A stretch of 64,000 nt of DNA from Lactarius indigo (taxonomy: Eukaryota; Basidiomycota; Agaricomycetes; Russulales; Russulaceae), in assembly GCA_025766275.1 (NCBI GenBank), contig JAFKAC010000035.1, positions 434,001 to 498,000 of the forward strand, in the 5' to 3' direction. Each line of letters opens with the position of its first letter. Position 1 is the first letter of the stretch. The notes below the pieces were generated by a model that had not been told where the DNA came from, did no database searches, and worked only from the letters and a program-made list of their open reading frames with translations. Of this stretch, positions 10,910 through 21,315 are shown one piece after another. A program made the position numbers and the translations under genes.

Positions 10910-11526
10910 TGTTGATAAGTGACCCTTGCGCACTTAGCGGCTCGTACGGACCGGACTTGCAGCATGGACTGCTTTAGATTAGACTTGTAGATTAGATACT
11001 GTTTGATCTGTACAATCTGGACTTACCATTGCGTCATCTATGACATCACTGTACTTCTATGACATCATACATCCGGACTCTGCGTTGTATAACGCTTTTG
11101 TACTTCTCTTTGTTCTTTACTTGGGATTATCTTTATTATGATGTCAGTATGATATCATCTAGTTCTGGACTCTCCTTGTTCTCCTTTCCCTTGTTCTCAA
11201 AGCGTCCACTCTTTTGTCCTTTTGTAGAACAATAACACCTTTGTATTCTGTGACTAGCGTTACTTACCTTGTACTACCGTCACCCTCTGTAGGAGTATAA
11301 GTAGAGTACCATGTACGCTCCTGGTCCACATCAGTTCTCACTGTTTGTGTGCCAGGTAAGCCTCCTTCCCTCCAATGTAACAAATATCAGTTCTCACTGT
11401 TTGTGTGCCAGACACCTTGCTTTACCTTGCTTGACTTTCCTGTTGCTGCTTCCAGCCACCCAGCTTGTCTCACCACAGAACACTTTGTCCCTCTGTGAGT
11501 AAGCTATCTATGTGTGCTGTTCATCA
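10910..11526. mobile_element. second copy of the TGTTGATAAG LTR, with internal duplication and mismatched flanks
   Basis: Same termini and overall sequence as the solo LTR at 9326-9844, but 617 bp long: part of the extra length is a duplicated block around TTCTCACTGTTTGTGTGCC (near 11334 and 11388). The left flank AGGTA (10905-10909) is gypsy reverse transcriptase and the right flank GGGAC (11527-11531) is a protease gene, so there is no target duplication and the two sides come from different loci. Confidence 0.82.
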
Positions 11527-11829
11527 GGGACTACCATTGGTCGTGTCAATGGACTCGAGGACGTTACTCGCATTTGCGATAACTACGGCATCAATCAAAA
11601 GTCCATTGAACTCGCCGTCTTGCGCTACCCTAAGCCCGGCAGGTTTTCTGATCCTGGCGACTCGGGGTCGATTATCCTCGACAGGCACGGTCGCCTCGTC
11701 GGACTCCTCACCGGCGGCGAAGGCCCTACCGACGAAACCGATGCCACCTACCTCACCCACTATTGGTGGATCGAGAAGAAGATCAAGGAAAAGTTCCCCG
11801 ACTGCTTCCTCTACGATGTCGTGGATTAG
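11527..11829 (+). pseudogene. 5'-truncated trypsin-like protease, intact GDSG C-terminal part
   Basis: One clean frame of about 100 codons to a TAG at 11827-11829. It contains the nucleophile motif FSDPGDSGSIILD followed by GRLVGLLTGG and a Trp-Trp motif near the end, matching the C-terminal part of the protease pseudogene at 7.4-9.2 kb but keeping GDSG. The N-terminal part, including the His and Asp of the expected triad, is missing: the LTR joins the gene at its first preserved codon. Any translation starting inside the LTR would give only a fragment. The clean frame suggests the truncation is younger than the decay of the other copy. Confidence 0.75.
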
Positions 11830-13564
11830 GTGTGTCGCGAGCTCGACAAGCTCGACGCGCACCCCTCTTCCCACTTCCCCGCCATTATGTCTCTCTTTTT
11901 TTTCTCGTCTCGTCTCGTCTCATCAAACTCGTTTTTTGCCCCCTTCTCCGTCGCGGTCGTCTTATCTATTAGCTCGTTGTCGATACCGACGTTGTGGGTC
12001 GCTGTTCGGGTTCGCCTTTTTCTTTTTCGTTTTTCACCTTTGACTTACGCCGTCTATCCTCGATATATAGACCAGGACCTCTCAAGACTCGTCAACTTCA
12101 ATCACAGAGCAGCTCAGTTATTACTCGGAGAAATGCTCTTTACTTCCTCCCAATGCAGTTCGGAGGCAGATGGGCGACAACGACAGATACCCACTTACAA
12201 AATCAAAAACGCATGACGGAAAAAGCAGGTACCAGTGTTATCAGTCAAGAGCGCGATTCTGTCTGAGGTAAAGTTGTTGAACTTGAGCGCAGTAGTACGT
12301 GACTCAGGCTATACGTCCTTTCAACAAGTTGTGAATGAACTCCACTATTTTCGGTGGTACTCTTCGAGTCCTTTTCCATGTGTTGTGCTCTAGTCTCACG
12401 TTGACCCAAGCGTTGACCGCACCTTCAATGTCCAAGTGATACCAAGCACTAAGCCCGTCGAGAGGCCTTTTTTCTGACGCATTTGTGAGGTCAAATAATC
12501 TTCAAAATTGGTGGTGATGCACACAGTAGTGGTCGAAGGGGGTCCAGAGACGTTCAAGTGCGGCAATGTTGTAGTAATTGTCCAATTGAGGAGAGATAAA
12601 TTCGGATCAGCGGGATCACCGAAGGGTTCACGTGACGTCATAACACGAATCTCGATAGATAAGTCAGATCTTCTGAATATCGGGAATGACCGAAGGGAAA
12701 GTGCAACTGGGAAGGAATCTGTGAGGGATGTGATCCGAAGCAGGACCGCGGTGTCAGGACACCAATTCTACCAGTTTCAATTCAATTGGACAAGATTCCC
12801 CCGCCGCGCCGTGTCCGCCAAACTCGTGGTCACGAAAAGCTCCCATGGACTCTCGCTCCTCCCACTCCTACAGTCCTGGCTTTGGCACTGTGGCTGGAAA
12901 CGGGTATTGGACCCTAATTGCCACTTCCTCTCTTACCCGGAAAGGAAGGGAAGAGCGTGATGGGAAAAACTCTAAGTCGGTCACTGGCTGGTTCGAGTTT
13001 CCTCCTCAACAGGTTTCAAACTGCGGTACGCGCTCGGGGCTTCTTTCTGATCCTTCCGCGGTTTCTGCGGGCGGCGCCCTTTCTTGCTTTGCTTGGTTGG
13101 CTTCCCTCCATCACTATCAAAGCTCCCTCAACGATGCGGTAAGTCCTTATAACCTCCATGTCTGATCTCTGCCACCTTCTTCAGTCCAGTTCTGTCCTCA
13201 TCCCTCCCTTCACCTTTCCATCTTCTGCAGTCACACTTCACTCTCCGAGCCGTCACCGGCCTTATCACCTCGTCGGCCACTACTCCCACCTGACGCTTGT
13301 CTCTCTCCATCACCCCCTCCTATTCTACCCGATCTTGGATCTGGTGATCGAACCCACATATCTCGCCCATTTCATCACGATCCCCTCCCCACGTACTCAA
13401 AGGTACTTCACTTCCCTTCCCTATTTCGCTTCCTAGCAGCGGCCAATAATTAAGTTTTCACACTACAGCCTCCCTTACTACCCATCGCATCAAAAATTCC
13501 GTGTGACCTTTCAACCGCACGCAGTCCCTCCATCCCTCCAAAACCACTCAAAAAAATTGACGAA
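11830..13564. other. intergenic, no supported gene
   Basis: Pyrimidine-rich on the plus strand from 11.87 to 12.05 kb and from 13.15 to 13.5 kb. A plus-strand frame starting at an ATG at 12845 (about 106 codons, serine-rich) could be an upstream exon of the GATA gene, but I found no splice path that I trust. Nothing else stands out. Confidence 0.5.
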
Positions 13565-14704
13565 ATGACCCATCGTATCGAATCCCCTTATGCCACGTTA
13601 GCGCCATCTAATATCCGTCGTAACATTCCTCTAAACCACTTTGCTCTTGCAGTGATGCCCGTCTTGCGAGGATCACCCACCCACACCCGTCCCCTCCCCC
13701 GCCCATTGCGACGTTGCCGCAATCCCCATCTCTTTCATCTTCTTCCCTAGACCGTTCCTCAGTGTCGTCGCCAGCACCGACCAGACGCGGCTCCACTCAA
13801 AGCGTGCACCTCACCACCTCATACAATGGCGATGTCTGCTATCCAGGCACTGAGTCTGATCGCCCGCGTGCTTTTTACCAGCCATCCACAGGACTCACGG
13901 AGCCTCCGTATCGTGTTCAACCACGGACTGAGCCGCGCTATGTTTCCGCGCACGACGGAAATCCACGTGCTGCAGCGTACCCGCCGGCAGTACACGTCGT
14001 CCCCTCCCAGATCTCTGGCGGGGCCCACGACCTCGCTTATCATTACCCGGGACAACATCAGTTCAATGCTATATACACAGACGACGCGACGACGAAACTA
14101 AACGACAGGATACGTAGACGGTGTTTCAACTGTTGTACTACAGACACATCTACCTGGAGAAGATCTAGCCTAAACCCAGGAAAAGTGGTCAGTGCACACA
14201 TATCTGCATACGATCACGTCAATCTGATGTTGGAACAGTTATGCAACAAGTGCGGACTTTTCGAGCGCACACACAACCGTGCGCGGCCAGAGCAGTTTCC
14301 TCACAAACGTGGCCCACTTGCTACATCATCGCTCAAAGTACGCACGTCACCACCCCAGCATGGCGCAGTCCCCCCAGTCAGCGCCCTACCCCCTCACCAA
14401 TATAACCACCCTTCTATCGCCCCTCTCCTTTCGCGGAGTGAAAATGCACATGCAACCTCTCGCGGTGACGTTCTTCCCCAAATACAGTCTTGGCTCCCCC
14501 ATTCCACAACTCCGGCTGGTGAGTTTTTCACTCTCTACTGAGATACTCTCGCCCTTGTCAGACCCACTTACCGATCCGCAGCGCCCATCTCGTACCGTTC
14601 TCGCAGCCCGTGATTTCCGATCGCACCACCCGCCACCAACCTTGGCGTCCCGTTCCCCCCAACTTCTCGCTGTCAGTCTGTCCCGTGAGATTGTACAGTT
14701 CTGA
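13565..14704 (+). CDS. GATA-type zinc-finger transcription factor
   Basis: Proposed exons 13565-13596, 13653-14187, 14239-14518 and 14562-14704 give 329 residues. The single zinc finger starts CFNCCTTDTSTWRRSSLNPG and, after the 51-bp intron 14188-14238, finishes LCNKCGLFERTH (about residues 168-205): C-X2-C, a loop of 19, C-X2-C, with the conserved W-R-R and C-N-x-C-G-L of GATA factors, which bind GATA sites in promoters. The rest is Ser/Pro/His-rich and probably disordered. The finger intron has no stop and a length divisible by 3, so it is easily overlooked; the finger spacing argues for removing it. Intron donors are GTTAGC, GTCAGT and GTGAGT. The first and last exons are less sure than the finger; an earlier start near 12845 is possible. 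Target pathway unknown. Confidence 0.72.
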
Positions 14705-17700
14705 ATGATTTTCCGCTCTCTATACGTGGATTACTCGCTACGTCTCTGGTGTCATACGTTACCAAGCCTCTGATCGCACTGACCCCTCTCGCCCCATGGT
14801 TTCGGAGCTGCGTCTCCCTCCATCCCTCCTTTCGTACCATTCCGTAGACTCCCTCATGCTGCTCAGCTCTCCTCAGCCCACAACGGTGTTCAGATTCACC
14901 AACTCTGTGATATACATATCTTGTGACTCGCTTCTCTGCTTGCTCTCCGTCGAACTGCTGTATCGTTTTCATGTATCCAACTCTGTTTCGGCAGAGGCGT
15001 GTTTCTTTGTCTCGAACATCGTGCTGGCCACGGCGATTTCATTATCGCCCGCATGCTATGCAAAGCGAAATTGCGAGGGCACACCATATCGTCCTTGTCT
15101 CGGATCCGAGGCGTTTTCAACCCCCACCTTATTTTGGTAGTGCTCGCATGCTGATGAACATTTGATACTGTCGCACGGAAATGACGGGGCGTGGGGCATG
15201 AATGTATGCCGACTGACACTGACACGCACGCAACGATCCTCCTTGAGAGATATCGAACCGGGTCAACGGAACGAACGGGCGGACAGACGTCGCCGGATAG
15301 GTGTCAAGCGCTACAAATCTAAATATGGTGCGAACCTGTGTGACAGCACGCCGGCGCTTCTAAATCGACCTTTCGTTCGTGAGCTCATCGGCCAAGGGGA
15401 ACGTCTTCCTGATATCGAGCGAAGAGACTCTCCGCCAGGGACAGGATAATCGGTCCGGTGTGTGAGAAAGATCGAGCGCAACGAATATTGAAAGGGTCGC
15501 TCGTCGGGTTGGCGCTACCTACAGTAGCTTTACACGAGGGGAATGACCCGAGACCGTGAAACACTCAGCGAAAGTGCAAAGTGCCAGAGAGAACTGCAGT
15601 CGCACTGGTAATCATTAAACATTGCCCAAACTCGACCAATTTGTTCAAATGAAATTTGGGGCTATTATCAAGGTTTATTATAGATAAGAAGGGAGGCAGT
15701 TCGTCCGGACTGCCTTCTAATCATACACTACTACTACCGTTCGTGTCATGGTTCCCAATTCATTTATTTGCACGCACGTCCTTGCGCACGCCTGCCAGTG
15801 CCCACATGCTAGGTGAGTGATCCGCCTCGGGCCGAGTGGCCGGCTGTGAGTGACGAGGGAGCGATGATCACGGCGGTATTCAGGTTGGCAGCTTGGGCCT
15901 GAAGTGAGCCTCTGTGACTCCGAGTGTCCAAATCCGTTCATGGAGGTCCCGCAGCTTCCCCACGTTCCTGAAGAGCCCTCGAACGCACTGCGCATCAAAC
16001 GGGAAACACACGAAGCAGAGCGCCCGTAACCTAGATGGCGCACGCGCAACGCAACGGGCCCAGCGTGACTCTCTCTTCTGGCGTACCTTTGCGTGTACAT
16101 GGGAAAGAAGGACACCAATACGAGTTGCGTGGCCCACCCCCCGGGGGGCACTCCGAGTCTACCGCTGCAATGACCAACCCGCCGCCGCGGCACCTCCCAC
16201 CCGAGATGGGCGCTTCCAAAAAGCGAGTCGAGTAACGGCGATATAGCACCTCCGTGCCTTCAGGGCCTCAAGCTGCTCGCTGAGGCCCTCCCCCCACTGA
16301 CATGATACGCATTCACCCCCACCCCGGATCCCCACTCCCCATCCCCGTTGATAGACTCAGGAAACCCTCTTGGCAGCCCAAAGCATCCCACCCCACCGCC
16401 ACCGCCAGAGCCAGTCGGTCCCCTCACTTGACTCCGCTTTGCCCACTGTTCTATCATTTCTCTTTGCCCGTTCTCGACACGGCCCGGGGTACGCACTGGT
16501 ACCGATAACTCGAATGTAGGGAACGATCATACAATTATGATACTTTGTTATTGGCGTGGAGCGAAGTCCAGCCTTGTCATTTAAACTCTCATCAGCATCA
16601 TTGTAATCAGCCTCGCCATCATTGTCTTGCTGTAGGACAAAGATCGTAGCGAATGGGGAGGGAGGGATCACGTCCAAACACCCTCTTTTTGCTGCCTCTA
16701 CGGGTCGAGAGGTGCCCCACAGGCGCACATATTGATTCATCCAGCTTCTAACCTCCCCTGCCTCCTCCGGGGACACTGTATCTCCTGGTCTGCCCTATTC
16801 TGCAGCACGCTATCTTTGAAACCTTCTGTCCATGGCCCCCTCCTACGGAAACGCATGCTTATGTACTGGCCCTTGGCGCGAACTCCATGCCGGCACGACA
16901 ACGCGGCGGTTCAATTTGGTGGCGTCACCATAAAAGACTGGACTAAGAATGAGGGTGGGGCCGCACGCAGTGTTCCGACAAAAGGAAAGTTTGGGATCAC
17001 AGAACCAGCAATCCATGCATACAACAGAACCCCGAAGCCGCCGCCCGTAATGGTGCGTATGCTTCCAGGCTATCATGAAACCCAGCGCTTACGGCAGTAG
17101 ACATAGTGCTGGCTTAGCACTGTATACGACCAGTAGTCGAAGAGTTCAGGCGTAAGTGTAGCGTCATGCACCGCTAGCTCAACCGCGCCGCATAAAGCAC
17201 ATGAGCCCTAATTAACGGCGAAGCGGCCAGCGGCAAGTGTTCATGATGCGATCAGGGAGAAGAACGCTTGCCTGATGGAGTGATGGCACTGGGAATTAGC
17301 ATTGCTCTACGGATTGGGGAGGAGGGCACTATCGGCTTTAGATAATCAGCTTGTCCCTTTTAAAGTGCCTTCTCAGCAAGGGGGAGAAGGAGCGCCGCGT
17401 GGGGAGGCAATAGGCCGCCCGAAGAACCCCCTTGGAAAGAAGCAAGCGCTATTTTTTTATGTACATTCAGCGCGGAAGCAGATGCCTTAGGCATAGGGCC
17501 CTAGGGCGTGTACCCAGGGGCCCGTCTTCGTGCCATGGTGCGAACAACCTCACTTCACTCTTTCTTTCTGGTACAGCCAGTGAATCCATACATGCAAGCG
17601 AAAATTGTAGCATCGATAGACCCCTGGTAGTAGTAGTATTAGTACGTAGCCACCGAGGTTGCGCCGTCCTAGTACAAGTAGTGCCCCAAAGACCACTCAT

Positions 17701-19465
17701 GGAGCACAGGCGGAACGAATAGCGGTGCGCACAGCGCAGTGGCGAACACCGGCGTCCCCGAATACACGTTTCCCAAAAACAAGGTGGCTCGCTGTCATGT
17801 TATCCATCACCCCAATAGCCTGGCTTGGGAATGCCGTCACACTGGAGGTATGGAATCCTGTGCCTTGCGCGAAATGTGAATAGCATCATCCTGTACAGTA
17901 AGCTTACGGAGGCCTGTGCTAGTGTTCCGCCAAGGAGACCAATTAGATTAGACACACACGCCTTTCCCCCTGGGAACGTGGTTGAAGCACTGGCCGGTCT
18001 TACATGCGGGGCCCACTGGTTAACACGATGACGGCGAAGGAAGCCAACATATACTACGCCAGGTACTCAAACTAGACCAGCAACTCTTTACGGTACCTTA
18101 CTAGTAGTGATCGGAGATCGGCGGTATACGGCCAGAATTGATTGGCCGCCGCCGATAAATCTGCTGGAAGTGAATATGATTTACTACTAACTTACATGAT
18201 CTCTTTGATCCTCCCTTCAGGAATCATTGATAAGGTCGGCGGTTTCGTCGCGAACATGTAAATCCAAAGTAGTGGAACAACAGGCTGTGTCGCATTGTGT
18301 AGACGTTACTGTAGTGTATGCACATGCAAGTGCCAAGGGCGGCGCTGGACGTATCAAATGGCCCAAATCTGCTCGTAATCTTTTGACAAAGTGAGATATC
18401 TGGGTCCAGAAACTCGGACAGAACATCGGTGTCTGTACATACTTACCATGTCCGAGTATGAGGCAGGGAGGTTATGTATGGTGATAGAAGGTGTATTGCT
18501 CGCGTAGCTCGTTCCCAGACGTGCTGATTTCGTGCTTCCAGTGCTTGACTGCATCTGGTCCAAGCTCACTTATTGCGTTTCGAGGAGGAGAGGCCGAGGA
18601 GGAGAAAAAGAAAGGAGGGCCAGTCTCGCGGAACCCCGAGCGGAGTGCGATATCGGGGTCTTTTCTTCTGATAAGGCGGGATTAATCGAAAATCACATGA
18701 CGTTCTGAAGCGCCGAATTCCCGCTTTTAATTCATCCGGCGACATCGTCCTCACTTCGAGTACAGTAATACGGTGATAGGCTGCAACCAGCTAGAGGTGC
18801 GATTTCTCCTTCTTGCATTTGGTCCGAGCTTCTGCACGCTGAAACAATGAAATACTCATATTTGTACATTGACGCACCGAAATACAGGAAACAAGCTAAG
18901 TCCCAGAAATTTAAACGGTATCTGGACGTGGCACTTTCTCTTGACCTCATCACGAACACAGCACGAAGAGTTCTGGTGGCCCGCCATGGGGATGCGCCTT
19001 CGATATATACTTCTACGTATCATCATTAGAGCTATCACTGATCAAAGCAGTAAATGGGGCCACGCAGAGATGAATCAAAGAAGCATTTGTCTTGGAACTC
19101 GGAGCAGGGTCTGGAATTCTCACTCCGCTCGGAAATAACCGAAGGCCGCTAGACGGAAACCAATCTTGTCATCTCCGAGAACATCTGGGAGCGCGATGCG
19201 GATACCGCATTCATGAGTGCGCCGAGTCCACGTGGCCGCTTGTAGGAATGTCGAGTTGAGTACAATTCAATCTTTAAATATCCACAACACCCGTTTGGCC
19301 AAACGAGGATGATTGCGTGTTACAGACTTGATATGGAGCGTGTTGTTGAAGTTGTAGTTTCATCATTTTGACCGAGGATGAGGTCTAAACATTCCCATCC
19401 AGTCATTTCATCAAATCGCTGAGCCGTTGCAAAAAACAGGCACCGTAATCTCTTAGTACTTGGGA
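14705..19465. other. long region without a convincing gene
   Basis: About 4.8 kb with short, unremarkable frames on both strands. The best candidate is a minus-strand frame from an ATG at 16776 whose first 75 or so residues look protein-like (starting MSPEEAGEVRSWMNQYVRLW), but I recognise no family and found no supported exon chain. A GGCAGT/ACTGCC hairpin lies near 15694-15717. No transposon ends or tRNAs were seen. Confidence 0.4.
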
Positions 19466-19493
19466 TTAGGGCTGTCCGTAACGAACTGTCCTT

Positions 19494-21315
19494 GCTCAAC
19501 CCCCCCCCTAACACGTCACATGACATCACGTGATCACGGATCCACAAACTCGGAACCAAAAATAAAGTTTGGCTCAAAAGTTATATACTTATCATAATCA
19601 TAAATATAATATAATTGTGCTCTTTTTTTCTTCTTCTATTTGTCTTTTTAATCAAAAAAAATATATTTTATTAGCTAATGAAAATTACATAAACTATGTA
19701 CTTTTTTTTTGTCTAAGTCGAGAGGGAGATGTGGGGGAGTAAAAAGGGGGCCGCGTGCCCCATTCTGTAGCCCGCGCGCCCCCGGAATACATCGGGGGAG
19801 GGGGGGCGCTTCCACGCAACCGCGCGGTCACGTTTCGCCTTTGCGGGCGGACCTGGGGGAGGGGGGAGGGCCTCCGCGTGGCCGCCTGTTCGCGTTTTTG
19901 TCCTGGTGTGAACCCAGGGGGGCGCGGCTGCCCCCTTGGGGTTTTGCCTTGATGCGCGAACCCGGGGAAGAGGGTGGTCGTCTCGCGCGGCCACCCCTTC
20001 GCGTTTTGGCCCTGGCGCGCAAACCCGGAAGGGGGATGTCCCGCACGGCCGCCCCTTCGCGGTTTTGCCCTGGCGCGTGAACCCGGAAGGGGGGGGGGGT
20101 CCTGTGCGGCCACACCTTCGCGCTTTCGCCCAAGCGTGCGAGCCCAGGGGAAGGGGGGGCGCGTCCGCGTGGCCGCCCGTTCGCGATTCGCCTTGGTACG
20201 CGAACCCGGGGGAAGGGGGTGCCCCGCGCGGCCACTCCTTCGCGTCTCGCCCTTGTGCGCGAGCCCGGGGGAGAGGGGTCTCCCGCCCCCGCCCCCCCCC
20301 CTTCGCGTTTTGCTCTGGCGCGCTCCCCGGTTCGCCCGTCGCTCGTGCGCGCGAACCCAGGGAGAGGGGGGCGCTACTCCAGGTTGGAGCGCGCCGCCCC
20401 GTTCGCGCACTGCCCCTGCGTACAAACGGGGTGGGGCGCGCAAAGGGTGTGGGGGGCGCTCGTTCTCACCCCTGCGTCGGCCCCTCGTTCGCACGTCGCC
20501 TCTGCGCGCAAACCAGGGGGGGCCGCGGCGCTGCCTCTGGCAAGGCGCGCGGGTCCCCGGCAAGAAGGGGGGGGAGAGTGCGCGTGCCTTTCCCACGCCG
20601 TCCCGCGTCGCGTGCCCTGTTCGCGTGTAAACGAGGCAGGGGAGGGGGGGGAGGAGAGACGGGGGACGTAGCCGTCCCGTGTCCGCACCTCGTTCCTGCG
20701 CCTCCTCCTTGCGCGCAAACGGGAGCGGCGGCGGCGGCTTGTCCCGCGTTCGCGTGTCCTGTTCGCGCGTGAACGAGGGGAGTGGGGGCGTACCTGTCGC
20801 GCCCCCATTGCGTGCAAACGGGGGGTGCCACTCTTGCGCACCCCCCCGTTCGTGAGTCAACGGGGGCGAGGGTTCGGGTCTCCTGTTCGACATGAACGGG
20901 GACGGGGAGGCGAAAGGGGACATACCTGTCCCGCGCCTTCTTTGCGTGCAAACGGGGGGGGGGGGCACCTCGCGGCCCCTTCGCGTGTAAATGAGGGCGG
21001 GGGCGCTTGTCCTGCGCGGTCCTACGTGTCTTGCGCACGTGTACGGGGTCGGGAGGGGGGGCAAAGGATGGAGGAAGGGAGGGGCCGCGCGCCAAAAGGG
21101 GATGAGGGGGGATTGAACGCTGCATACAATGCCACGCACACATTGCTCACCTTATTTGCTTTTGTTTGTACTTTATTATGCTACAAATAAAAGGAAAAAA
21201 AAGTATAGAGTTTGTGATATGTTACATAATTTTCGAGCCAAAGTTTATTTTTGGTTCCGAGTTTGTGGATGGTGGACACGTGATGTCATGTGACGTGTTA
21301 GGGGGGGGGTTGAGC
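19494..21315. mobile_element. non-autonomous inverted-repeat element with GC-rich tandem-repeat core
   Basis: About 95 bp at 19494-19588 and 21221-21315 are inverted copies of each other at roughly 90% identity, both starting GCTCAACCCCCCCCC at the outside and sharing ACACGTCACATGACATCACG and a CACAAACTCGGAACCAAA block. Weaker inverted similarity continues outward (GTAACGAACTGTCC versus TTACGGAAACTGGCC), so the true ends may lie near 19467 and 21340; a left end TTAGGGCTGTCC would resemble hAT termini, but no 8-bp duplication is clear. Inside each repeat is an AT-rich collar of about 110-140 bp, then 1.4 kb of very GC-rich DNA. No transposase is encoded. Confidence 0.75.
19735..21110. repeat. 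degenerate GC-rich tandem array, about 60-bp period
   Basis: Landmark GAACCCGG variants recur at 19959, 20022, 20080, 20140, 20202 and 20261, about 58-63 bp apart, each with a TTCGCG and a GCCCTGG-like word; the period is less regular after 20.3 kb. Long frames are open on both strands (the longest 481 codons on the minus strand) because stop codons are rare in such GC-rich DNA. They are low-complexity Pro/Arg/Gly/Ala and probably not proteins. Confidence 0.75.

Noticed and set aside
13320..13345. GGGTTCGATC on the minus strand as a tRNA T-loop
   Set aside because: Flanking bases do not pair into a T-arm and no A/B-box or acceptor stem is present.
19694..21139. 481-codon open frame on the minus strand
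   Set aside because: It lies in GC-rich tandem repeats where most frames on both strands are open; composition is low-complexity and has no domain. Treated as non-coding.
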